Shown here piece after piece: positions 1-6,332 of a stretch of DNA of 13,681 bases. Source of the stretch: Candidatus Uhrbacteria bacterium CG_4_9_14_3_um_filter_36_7 (lineage in GTDB: Bacteria > Patescibacteriota > Patescibacteriia > UBA9934 > GWF2-40-263). Each line of letters begins with the position of its first letter. Within the stretch, counting starts at the first letter, position 1. Position numbers and translations under genes: made by a program. The notes below the pieces were generated by a model, which was given only the letters and a program-made list of their open reading frames with translations, searched no databases and was not told where the DNA came from. The DNA is taken from positions 1 through 13,681 of the forward strand of contig PFWS01000038.1 of assembly GCA_002791255.1 (NCBI GenBank), in the 5' to 3' direction.

Positions 1-144
1 CTTCGCGGTCTTTCTATTAGACGTAAATATGAAAAAGTCGGAATTTTTTTAGCTTTTAAACAATATATTTCCATGTTTTTTCAAGTTATCAAAGGAATGA
101 TGGTTATTCGCATGGCTCGATGGGTCGGTATTTTTAAAACGTAA
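1..144 (+). CDS. 3' end of an unidentified gene (partial)
   Basis: Frame 1 is open from the window edge to TAA at 142-144 and gives the last 47 residues of a protein that starts outside the window. The visible tail is basic and hydrophobic, with a run of alternating aromatic, aliphatic and Arg/Lys residues (for example QYISMFFQVIKGMMVIRMAR). This looks like a membrane-associated amphipathic C-terminus. It ends only 11 bases before murD, so the two are probably co-transcribed. Glycosyltransferases and membrane enzymes often end this way, but nothing here identifies the family, so no function is given. Confidence 0.6.
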   Translation, partial: LRGLSIRRKYEKVGIFLAFKQYISMFFQVIKGMMVIRMARWVGIFKT

Positions 145-155
145 TTTTTTATTTT

Positions 156-1616
156 ATGCCTATCTCTGCTGATCAAATTGAAAATTTTGAAGGGGCTGTT
201 GTTACAGTTATGGGTCTTGGTCGATATAAACAAGGCAGTGGAATTGGTGCTGCTAAATGGCTTTTGCGTCATGGATCTCAATTGGTTATTACTGATTTAA
301 AAAATAAAGATGAATTAAAAGAATCAATTGATGAAATTATGGGATGGTATGAGATATATCGAAGCACTTATACCGATCGGGAAATTTATCAACCGATTTT
401 TGTCCTTGGCGAACACCATGAGGAAGATTTTACAGATGTTGATTTGGTGATGCAAAATCCAGGAGTACCGCGCGAATCACATTTTGTTCAGCTAGCAAAA
501 GCTCATGGAGTATCTGTTGAAAGTGATATTAGTTTATTTTTTCGTTTGTATAAGTATCCTATTTATGCGGTTACAGGAACTCGTGGAAAATCCACCACCA
601 CCGCTCTTATTGGAGAAATGCTTAAAACTCTCCATCCAAAAACTGTAGTTGCTGGAAATATTACGATTTCTCCCTTAGAATTTCTTGATGATTTACTTAC
701 AGAAAACCAACCTGTTCCTGTTATTCTTGAGCTTTCATCTTGGCTTATTGAGAGTCTTGAGAATATCAGACGAGGACCAGAAATTGGAGTTCTTACGAAT
801 ATTTATGAAGATCATTTAAACCGTTATGGCTCCATGGAAGCTTACATTGCTTCTAAAATGTCCATGTTTGATTTTCAAACCAAAGAGCAAAAAGCTGTGG
901 TTAATTTAGATCATCCAATTGTTAAAACACTTCATGAAAAAATTCATTCACAGATATATCCTTTTTCTAAAACATTTATTCCAGAAATAGATGGATGTTT
1001 TATTGAAGATAACCATTTAGTTGTTCGTTATCAAGGGAAAGAAGAATCCATTCTTCCTTTAAATGAAATTCGTCTTCAAGGTAATCATAATTATGAAAAT
1101 AGTTTAGCTGCGGTTATGGTTTGTGTACTTGCAGGAGTGAGTTTTGAAGGAATACGTACAGCTTTACGTACTTTCAGTGGACTTGCTGGTCGACAAGAAG
1201 AACTTGGTGATATTGATGGAGTATTTTATATAAATGATACAACCGCGACTTCTCCAGATGGTCTATTGGCAGCTCTTGATCGATTTGGTCCAAATGGAAA
1301 AATTATTCTAATTGCCGGAGGAGCTTCAAAGAATCTTTCGTTTGATACGGTTGCAGAAGCAGTTTCTCGTTTATGTAAATTTGTTGTTCTCTTAGATGGC
1401 GAGGGTTCAGTGGCTTTTGAAAAAAGTCTTAATAGTCAATTACCAATAACTTGGGCAAAATCTATGCAAGAAGCCGTGCAACTCGCTCGTGCTCAAGCAC
1501 AGAAAGGAGATATTATTCTTTTGTCCCCTGCAACCGCGAGTTTTGGTTTATTTAAAAATGAATACGATCGAGGCCAACAATTTGTTGAGGAAGTAAATCG
1601 GTGGCGTAAGAAATAG
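156..1616 (+). CDS. murD: UDP-N-acetylmuramoyl-L-alanine--D-glutamate ligase (MurD)
   Basis: Cytoplasmic ATP-dependent ligase that adds D-Glu to UDP-MurNAc-L-Ala in peptidoglycan precursor synthesis. The 486-residue product is somewhat longer than the usual 440-460. The N-terminal Rossmann-like part has VMGLGRYKQGSGIGAAKWL near residue 18. The Mur ligase P-loop is GTRGKSTTT at 141-149, with Arg where Asn is usual. ELSSW lies at 192-196, NIYEDHLNR at 215-223, and the probable carbamylated lysine is K234. HNYEN at 311-315, NDTTAT at 360-365, SPATASFGLF at 457-466 and RGQQF at 472-476 are the ATP-site and C-terminal motifs. The usual SFD of the penultimate motif reads SFG here. The extra length is partly an insertion around residues 55-85. 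No Shine-Dalgarno precedes the ATG, only a T-rich stretch. The murE-like gene follows after 19 bases. Confidence 0.95.
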   Translation: MPISADQIENFEGAVVTVMGLGRYKQGSGIGAAKWLLRHGSQLVITDLKNKDELKESIDEIMGWYEIYRSTYTDREIYQPIFVLGEHHEEDFTDVDLVMQNPGVPRESHFVQLAKAHGVSVESDISLFFRLYKYPIYAVTGTRGKSTTTALIGEMLKTLHPKTVVAGNITISPLEFLDDLLTENQPVPVILELSSWLIESLENIRRGPEIGVLTNIYEDHLNRYGSMEAYIASKMSMFDFQTKEQKAVVNLDHPIVKTLHEKIHSQIYPFSKTFIPEIDGCFIEDNHLVVRYQGKEESILPLNEIRLQGNHNYENSLAAVMVCVLAGVSFEGIRTALRTFSGLAGRQEELGDIDGVFYINDTTATSPDGLLAALDRFGPNGKIILIAGGASKNLSFDTVAEAVSRLCKFVVLLDGEGSVAFEKSLNSQLPITWAKSMQEAVQLARAQAQKGDIILLSPATASFGLFKNEYDRGQQFVEEVNRWRKK

Positions 1617-1624
1617 ACGAAAAT

Positions 1625-1628
1625 AGGA
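1625..1628 (+). promoter_or_regulatory. Ribosome binding site of the murE-like gene
   Basis: AGGA lies 7 bases before the ATG at 1636, inside AGGATATTTGTATG. It is one of only two clear Shine-Dalgarno sites in the window, and it fixes this start. Confidence 0.6.
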
Positions 1629-1635
1629 TATTTGT

Positions 1636-2991
1636 ATGCTCAAATCTTTACTTAAAAAAGTTGCCCCTGCTTTTATTATCCCGGTTTATCATAAATGGAT
1701 TGCAATGATTGCTCCTATTGTTTATAGATTCCCTTCGGAAAAAATGGTTGTGATCGGAATTACAGGAACTAATGGAAAATCAAGCACAGTTCAATTGCTT
1801 GGACGTTTACTTGAACGCATGGGTTATAAGGTTGGTTGGACATCAACGGCTGGATTTAAAATCGGTGAAAAAGAATGGATCAATGATCAAAAAATGACCA
1901 TGCTTGGACGTTTTCAAACACAAAAATTTCTTTCGCAAATGGTGCGAGATGGTTGTCAGTATGCAATTATTGAAACATCCTCTCAAGGAGTAGTGCAATC
2001 ACGTCATCTGGGTATTCATTATGACATAGCCGTTTGGACCAATTTGACACCTGAACATATTGAGGCACACGGAGGTTTTGAAGCATACAAACAGGCAAAA
2101 GGACGTTTTTTTGAACATGTTGCAAAAGGAAAGCCTAAATATCTTAATGGAAAAAAACAAGAAAAATCATTTATTGTAAATCTTGATGATCCACATGCTC
2201 CTTATTTTTTTGAGTGTTCAAAAAATTCAGGAAAAAAATTTGGCTTTGGATTTGAAGGGAAATCGAATCAAATTGACCAAACCGACGTGTTTACTTATAA
2301 AGCAAGTGAAATAGTTTTTTTGCCACAGGAGACAGTCTTTACCTTGCAAGGACAAACAATTTCTACAAAACTCGTTGGATCATTTCAGTTATATAATATT
2401 TTAGCAGCAACTGTAGCAGCTCTTGCTCTTGGAATAGATAAGAAATTTTTGTTTGAACAAATTCCATTTCTTGAACCCTTACCAGGAAGACTTGAGTTTA
2501 TTAGTGAAGGCCAGAATTTTTTGGTGGTGGTTGATTATGCTTATGAGCCATATGCCATACAGGCTTTATATGAAACACTTAAGTTGTTTAATAAGCGTCG
2601 AATTATCCATGTTTTTGGTTCAGCTGGTGGTGGCCGTGATAAAGCTAGACGAAAGATTTTGGGGGTAAAAGCTGCGCAAGATGATGATATAGTTATCATT
2701 ACTAATGATGATCCTTATGATGAAGATCCTATAGCAATTATTCAAGAAATTGCTGATGCAGCTCGTGTTTCAGGAAAAAAAGAAGGTGAAAATTTATTTT
2801 GTATTACTAATCGTCAACAAGCGATTAAAAAAGCAGTTGAGCTTGCTCAAGAAGGAGATCTTGTTTTACTAACAGGAAAAGGAAATGAGCCAGTTATGGC
2901 TATATCCAAAGGTAAAAAGATTCCATCTGATGATCGTGCAATGGTTCGCGCCTGTCTTTGGGAACGCCTTAAAATTCAAGAACATGAATAA
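1636..2991 (+). CDS. murE: MurE-like UDP-N-acetylmuramyl-tripeptide synthetase, N-terminal domain absent
   Basis: Mur ligase predicted to add the third stem-peptide residue to UDP-MurNAc-L-Ala-D-Glu. Visible motifs are the P-loop TGTNGKSS at 43-50, ETSSQGVVQSRHLGI at 113-127, TNLTPEHIEAHGGFEAY at 135-151 with probable carbamylated lysine K155, PGRLEFI at 283-289, VVDYAYEP at 298-305, FGSAGGGRDKARR at 327-339, and TGKGNEP at 413-419. The P-loop begins at residue 43 instead of about 110, so the uridine-binding N-terminal domain of classical MurE is missing. A short hydrophobic lead-in replaces it. The DNPR motif that recognises meso-diaminopimelate reads DDPY at 358-361, so the amino acid added is uncertain. 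The second-domain signature also differs from the classical DHLDxH (here EHIEAH). I recall this shortened form from Patescibacteria. The gene overlaps the next one by 8 bases. Confidence 0.85.
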   Translation: MLKSLLKKVAPAFIIPVYHKWIAMIAPIVYRFPSEKMVVIGITGTNGKSSTVQLLGRLLERMGYKVGWTSTAGFKIGEKEWINDQKMTMLGRFQTQKFLSQMVRDGCQYAIIETSSQGVVQSRHLGIHYDIAVWTNLTPEHIEAHGGFEAYKQAKGRFFEHVAKGKPKYLNGKKQEKSFIVNLDDPHAPYFFECSKNSGKKFGFGFEGKSNQIDQTDVFTYKASEIVFLPQETVFTLQGQTISTKLVGSFQLYNILAATVAALALGIDKKFLFEQIPFLEPLPGRLEFISEGQNFLVVVDYAYEPYAIQALYETLKLFNKRRIIHVFGSAGGGRDKARRKILGVKAAQDDDIVIITNDDPYDEDPIAIIQEIADAARVSGKKEGENLFCITNRQQAIKKAVELAQEGDLVLLTGKGNEPVMAISKGKKIPSDDRAMVRACLWERLKIQEHE

Positions 2992-3439
2992 AACCATTGA
3001 TACTCAATTAAAACAATCAATTCTTGTTGAACTACGTCCAACAATTATTCCGTTTCTGCCGCGATTGGCTTTAAGTTTTCTCTGGATGGTGATCCCATTC
3101 TTTTTTATTTTTTTATTTCTTTCCTTTGGTTGGTTTGGGGGTGTTATTTTTTTATTGATTTGGTTTCCAGGAGCATTTTTTGGTCTTAAAACGTGGTTAT
3201 TTTGGAAACGTTTATCCTATAGTCTTTTAGATCATTCTATTATTTTTTTTCCTGAGAATAAGTCTATTTTATTTCAAGATATTTATCATGTTTCTTTTTC
3301 TCTTAAAGGATGGCTTGCTTATTTATTTTGTTATGGAACGGTACATGTTTTCGTAAAGGGTGATCCAAAACCGAGGAATCTTCTTTTTTTACGACACCCA
3401 TCTCGTATTCAGTCACTTTTAAAAGATATTTGTGAATAA
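2984..3439 (+). CDS. Small PH-domain-like membrane protein
   Basis: A 151-residue protein with two adjacent hydrophobic segments at about residues 28-50 and 51-70. A soluble beta-rich part follows and ends with GTVHVFVKGDPKPRNLLFL from residue 118 and a short terminal helix. Membrane pair, then beta sheet, then GTVHV is the pattern of bacterial PH-like (YdbS/YdbT, bPH2-type) proteins. This is a family resemblance only, and the length is short for the group. The start at 2984 (ATGAATAA overlapping the murE stop) is preferred over the in-frame ATG at 2885. The earlier start would bury 100 bases in murE and add a hydrophilic tail before the membrane segments. It sits between wall and division genes and is probably translationally coupled to murE. 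The exact role is unknown. Confidence 0.75.
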   Translation: MNKTIDTQLKQSILVELRPTIIPFLPRLALSFLWMVIPFFFIFLFLSFGWFGGVIFLLIWFPGAFFGLKTWLFWKRLSYSLLDHSIIFFPENKSILFQDIYHVSFSLKGWLAYLFCYGTVHVFVKGDPKPRNLLFLRHPSRIQSLLKDICE

Positions 3440-3869
3440 GTTTATCCGTTTTTTTCATTATCGATTGAGTTTAGCTTTGACTATTTTGATTTTTCTTTTT
3501 TTTGCTATTTCATTTGGAAAAGAGTTTTTTCGTCGTCATGATATTCAAAAAGAAATACACGCGCTTGAGCAAGAAGTGAAGAATTTAGAGACCATTTCAA
3601 ATGAACAAGAAAAGTGGCAACAACTTTTACAAACCGAATTTTATGTTGAGCGTGAGGCTCGCCTTAAATTGGGTTTAGCTAAACCCAAAGAGCAGGTTAT
3701 TATTATAACCGATGAATCATTGAATATTAATGACCAAAATAAAGAACAAAGTTTGAAACTAAACCACAGTCAACTTGAATCAGACCAAATGAACTCTGGG
3801 ACATTTTTTTCGTCTACTTCATCGAGTATTTGGTATAATCCAATCGCTTGGTGGCATTATTTTTTTTAA
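3432..3869 (+). CDS. FtsB/DivIC-family septum formation initiator protein
   Basis: A 145-residue single-pass membrane protein. A short cytoplasmic N-terminus is followed by a membrane helix at about 11-29, a charged heptad-like coiled coil at about 36-66 (EIHALEQEVKNLE), and the conserved motif FYVEREARLKLGLAKPKEQ at 70-88 followed by VIII. This is the order of FtsB/DivIC proteins, which bridge FtsL and FtsQ in the divisome. The C-terminal 50 residues are polar, Ser/Asn/Gln-rich and probably disordered. The start is GTG, in GTGAATAA, overlapping the upstream stop by 8 bases. Its position just after murD and the murE-like gene supports a division role. FtsB and DivIC cannot be told apart from sequence alone. 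Confidence 0.85.
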   Translation: MNKFIRFFHYRLSLALTILIFLFFAISFGKEFFRRHDIQKEIHALEQEVKNLETISNEQEKWQQLLQTEFYVEREARLKLGLAKPKEQVIIITDESLNINDQNKEQSLKLNHSQLESDQMNSGTFFSSTSSSIWYNPIAWWHYFF

Positions 3870-3876
3870 TGAATGT

Positions 3877-3906
3877 TTGCCTAAGACTTTAAACATTTGT
3901 TATGAT
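3877..3906 (+). promoter_or_regulatory. Sigma70-type promoter for tRNA-Thr
   Basis: TTGCCT (3877-3882) and TATGAT (3901-3906) are separated by 18 bases. They sit 11 bases before the mature tRNA 5' end, the expected distance for a short tRNA leader. It starts just after the FtsB-like stop codon. Confidence 0.6.
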
Positions 3907-3917
3907 CAGAGGCCTAA

Positions 3918-3993
3918 GCCGATGTAGCTCAGTTGGTAGAGCAATACTTTCGTAAAGTAGAGGTCGTGGGTTCAAATCCCACCATCGGCTCCA
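3918..3993 (+). tRNA. tRNA-Thr (anticodon CGT)
   Basis: The 76-base cloverleaf includes an encoded CCA. The acceptor stem is GCCGATG (3918-3924) with CATCGGC (3983-3989), discriminator T3990 and CCA 3991-3993. The D arm is GCTC/GAGC around AGTTGGTA. The anticodon loop TTCGTAA gives anticodon CGT, which reads the Thr codon ACG. The T arm is GTGGG/CCCAC around TTCAAAT. The first anticodon-stem pair (27-43) is an A/G mismatch and the rest pairs. A single tRNA, not a cluster. Confidence 0.97.
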
Positions 3994-4037
3994 GCTATTA
4001 CTTTATTAAATATTATTTTGTTGATGAAGCGATGGCT

Positions 4038-4080
4038 GCCCTTGTGGGGTTGCACATGGGTTAAGGAAGGCTTAATTCCT
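4038..4080 (+). other. Structured spacer: hairpin plus two alternative small stems
   Basis: Bases 4038-4046 (GCCCTTGTG) pair with 4053-4061 (CACATGGGT) around GGGTTG. This gives a 9-position stem with one T/T mismatch and one G/T pair. Immediately downstream, TTAAG (4061-4065) can pair with CTTAA (4071-4075), or AGGAA (4064-4068) with TTCCT (4076-4080), but not both. A T8 run lies at 4092-4099, directly against the ATG at 4100. It is more GC-rich than its surroundings. It could be tRNA 3' processing sequence, a weak terminator or a leader element; no known riboswitch is recognised. Confidence 0.35.
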
Positions 4081-4099
4081 AATTTATATTATTTTTTTT

Positions 4100-4834
4100 A
4101 TGAATGATTTATCAAAACCTCCTGTGGTAAATAAAGATATTTGTCGAATTCCTTTACCTCCAGAAGAAGTCATAAAAACAGGTTCAGAACATTTACCAAA
4201 GATGTCAGAAATTACCTGGAGGATTTTTAGAATCATGGCTGAGTTTGTGGAAGGATTTCAATTTCTTTCTTCTTCTTCTCGTGAGATAACTATTTTTGGG
4301 TCAACACGTCTTCCCCCTGAAAATCGTTGGTACCAAGAAGCAGTTAAACTTGGATCTATGCTCGCACAATCAGGATTCACAGTTATTACTGGAGGTGGTC
4401 CTGGTATTATGGAAGCAGCTAATAAAGGAGCTTATGAAGCAGGAGGAGAATCACTTGGATTAAATATTCAACTTCCTCATGAACAGCGGGTGAATCCATA
4501 TGTTAAAAGAAGCCGTGCTTTTCATTACTTTTTTACCCGTCGTGTTATGTTAGCTGCTTCAGCCCAAGCTTATATCTTTTTTCCTGGTGGATTTGGAACA
4601 CTAGATGAATTTTTTGAATTAGTAACACTTATTCAAACTAAAAAAGCCCAAGCCATTCCTATGATTTGTGTGGGTAAGGAATTCTGGGATCCAATGATTA
4701 CGTGGGTTAATACGTATCTTTTAGAGAAATTTCAAACAATCTCTCCTGAAGATACTAATATCTATCAAGTGGTTGATTGCGCAGAAGAAGTATTTGAACT
4801 TATAAAAGATTCAAAAGAACGAACGATTTTTTAA
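4100..4834 (+). CDS. LOG-family Rossmann-fold protein (TIGR00730-like)
   Basis: A 244-residue cytoplasmic protein with both signatures of the LOG/lysine-decarboxylase-like family: TGGGPGIMEAANKGA at 97-111 and FPGGFGTLDE at 161-170. Members with these motifs hydrolyse nucleoside 5'-monophosphates carrying modified bases (cytokinin-type phosphoribohydrolase) or act on nucleotides more generally. The Arg pair in FTRRVM (145-150) and the Glu in GTLDE are the usual active-site positions. An N-terminal extension of about 60 residues precedes the core strand ITIFGSTR (63-70). Bacterial substrates are rarely known, and here the substrate cannot be told. The start has no Shine-Dalgarno; a T8 run abuts the ATG. 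The gene follows the tRNA and is separated from the next gene by 74 bases containing an inverted repeat. Confidence 0.88.
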   Translation: MNDLSKPPVVNKDICRIPLPPEEVIKTGSEHLPKMSEITWRIFRIMAEFVEGFQFLSSSSREITIFGSTRLPPENRWYQEAVKLGSMLAQSGFTVITGGGPGIMEAANKGAYEAGGESLGLNIQLPHEQRVNPYVKRSRAFHYFFTRRVMLAASAQAYIFFPGGFGTLDEFFELVTLIQTKKAQAIPMICVGKEFWDPMITWVNTYLLEKFQTISPEDTNIYQVVDCAEEVFELIKDSKERTIF

Positions 4835-4866
4835 TTTTTTTACTATCCTCAAACATTGTTCATTTT

Positions 4867-4890
4867 ACAAATTTTGATCTTCAAATTTGT
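4867..4890. repeat. Inverted repeat in the spacer before the glycosyltransferase-like gene
   Basis: ACAAATTT (4867-4874) and AAATTTGT (4883-4890) form a perfect 8-base inverted repeat around TGATCTTC. There is no T-tract downstream, so it is not a typical terminator. Its position 18 bases before the ATG at 4909 would suit an operator or a leader hairpin. In such AT-rich DNA it could also be chance. Confidence 0.4.
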
Positions 4891-4908
4891 CATTAAATAA
4901 GCTCTTTT

Positions 4909-6258
4909 ATGAAACAAACTGAGACAAAAACACTGGTTCAGAAAGCCTATGTGATTGATGTTAATATGGGATATGGTCATAGTCGTGCGGCCTATGCACT
5001 TAAAGATCTTGGTGCGGGTCAAGTGATTTGCGCGAATAATTACCATGGTATTCCAAAAGAAGATCGAAATTTGTGGCGTGAAACATGTAAGCTTTATGAG
5101 ACTGTTTCACGTTTGAAAAATATCCCTGTTTTTGGACCAGTTGTCTTTGATGCCATGGATCATTTTCAACAAATCGAACATTTTTATCCAAGACGCGATC
5201 TTTCTAAACCAAATTTACAAGTGTGTCAAAATTATCTTTTCATTAAACGAGGCCTTGGAAAACATCTTATTGAACGCTTAGCCCTATCTCCTTTGCCTAT
5301 CGTTGCTACGTTTTTTACTATTGCTCAAGCTGCTGATTTTTATAATTACCCAGAGGAAATTTATTGTGTTACCACGGATGCAGATATTAGTCGTAGTTGG
5401 GCCCCCATGGATCCTAAAAAAAGTCGAATCAAATATTTTGCAAGTAATGGAAGAGTGGTTGAGCGTTTAAAACTTTATGGAGTCAGAGAAGATCATATAT
5501 ATCTTACAGGTTTTCCTCTTCCTAAAGAATGTATTGGTGGGGCAAGCGCACATATTCTTAAAGAAGATCTTATGCAGCGTATTTGTCATTTAGATCCGCG
5601 TGGAATTTTTATCGAACATTATAAAAAAACAATCGCTGCTGAAATTGGAGGTATTTATTGTAAAAAAAGGACAGCTTTGCGTCCTCTTACTATTTTGTAT
5701 ACGGTTGGAGGGGCTGGGGCTCAGAAATCTCTTGGAGTTGAGATTATCAAAAGTCTTTCTAAGCGTATTTTACGTTGTGAAGTTAGGTTAATTCTTATGG
5801 CAGGAGTACGGCGTGAAGTGGCTCGTTATTTTACAGAATCCGCTACTCGACTTGGGCTTAAAAGAATGATAGGGAACGGGATCATGATACCTTTTTATAA
5901 AGAACGTGCAGAATATTTTGCTGGATTTAATCAGTGGCTTTCGCAAACAGATATTCTTTGGACAAAACCAAGTGAACTTTCTTTTTATTGTGGTCTTGGA
6001 CTTCCAATTATTATGTCTCCACCAATTGGATCACAAGAGAAATTTAATCAAATTTGGCTTCAATATTTAGGAGCTGGTGTTCCACAAAATGATCCAAGAT
6101 ATACAGATGAATGGTTGTTTGATTGGATTTTTTCAGGAGGAATCGCACGTCATGCTTGGAATGGATATATAGAAGCCCCAACACATGGCACGTATCGTAT
6201 TGAAGATCACATGCTTGGACGTACCACTATTTCGCATGCTTTACCGCTTATTGTTTAG
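4909..6258 (+). CDS. GT-B glycosyltransferase-like protein (MurG/MGDG-synthase-like)
   Basis: A 449-residue, apparently soluble protein. The N-terminal motif VNMGYGHSRAAYAL (18-31) matches the GxGHxxAA nucleotide-sugar acceptor-side loop of GT28-type enzymes such as MurG and diacylglycerol glucosyltransferases. The second half has the strand and loop TILYTVGGAGAQKSLG (261-276), typical of the C-terminal nucleotide-binding domain. TKPSELSFYCGLGLPIIM (352-369) resembles the donor-binding GGxTxxE region, with E356 as the likely sugar or ribose contact. These points indicate a two-domain GT-B fold. Substrate and product are not evident; lipid-linked or envelope glycans are the natural guess. It is longer than MurG, with insertions around 50-110 and 215-255. 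No Shine-Dalgarno is present, and the start is in TCTTTTATG. It could also be a GT-B protein without transferase activity. Confidence 0.7.
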   Translation: MKQTETKTLVQKAYVIDVNMGYGHSRAAYALKDLGAGQVICANNYHGIPKEDRNLWRETCKLYETVSRLKNIPVFGPVVFDAMDHFQQIEHFYPRRDLSKPNLQVCQNYLFIKRGLGKHLIERLALSPLPIVATFFTIAQAADFYNYPEEIYCVTTDADISRSWAPMDPKKSRIKYFASNGRVVERLKLYGVREDHIYLTGFPLPKECIGGASAHILKEDLMQRICHLDPRGIFIEHYKKTIAAEIGGIYCKKRTALRPLTILYTVGGAGAQKSLGVEIIKSLSKRILRCEVRLILMAGVRREVARYFTESATRLGLKRMIGNGIMIPFYKERAEYFAGFNQWLSQTDILWTKPSELSFYCGLGLPIIMSPPIGSQEKFNQIWLQYLGAGVPQNDPRYTDEWLFDWIFSGGIARHAWNGYIEAPTHGTYRIEDHMLGRTTISHALPLIV

Positions 6259-6305
6259 AATTTTATTATTTTCTATAGATTTTTTTGAAGAAAGCCATTA
6301 AAATG

Positions 6306-6332
6306 AGCCCATAAATATATGGGCTTTCTTTT
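6306..6332 (+). terminator. Intrinsic terminator, possibly part of an attenuator
   Basis: AGCCCATA (6306-6313) and TATGGGCT (6318-6325) form a perfect 8-pair stem around AATA, followed by TTTCTTTT to 6332. It would end transcripts of the glycosyltransferase-like gene. The T-tract runs straight into the next ATG at 6333. An upstream segment, AAGAAAGCC (6288-6296), is perfectly complementary to GGCTTTCTT (6322-6330) and could compete with the terminator stem. Confidence 0.75.

Noticed and set aside
2885..2983. Upstream start for the PH-like gene
   Set aside because: It would overlap murE by over 100 bases and add 33 residues unlike the family. The ATG at 2984 gives a normal short overlap.
3833..3869. 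Terminator at the end of the FtsB-like gene
   Set aside because: There is a T8 run at 3860-3867, but the only stem before it is CCAA/TTGG (4 pairs) with extra bases between, too weak to call.
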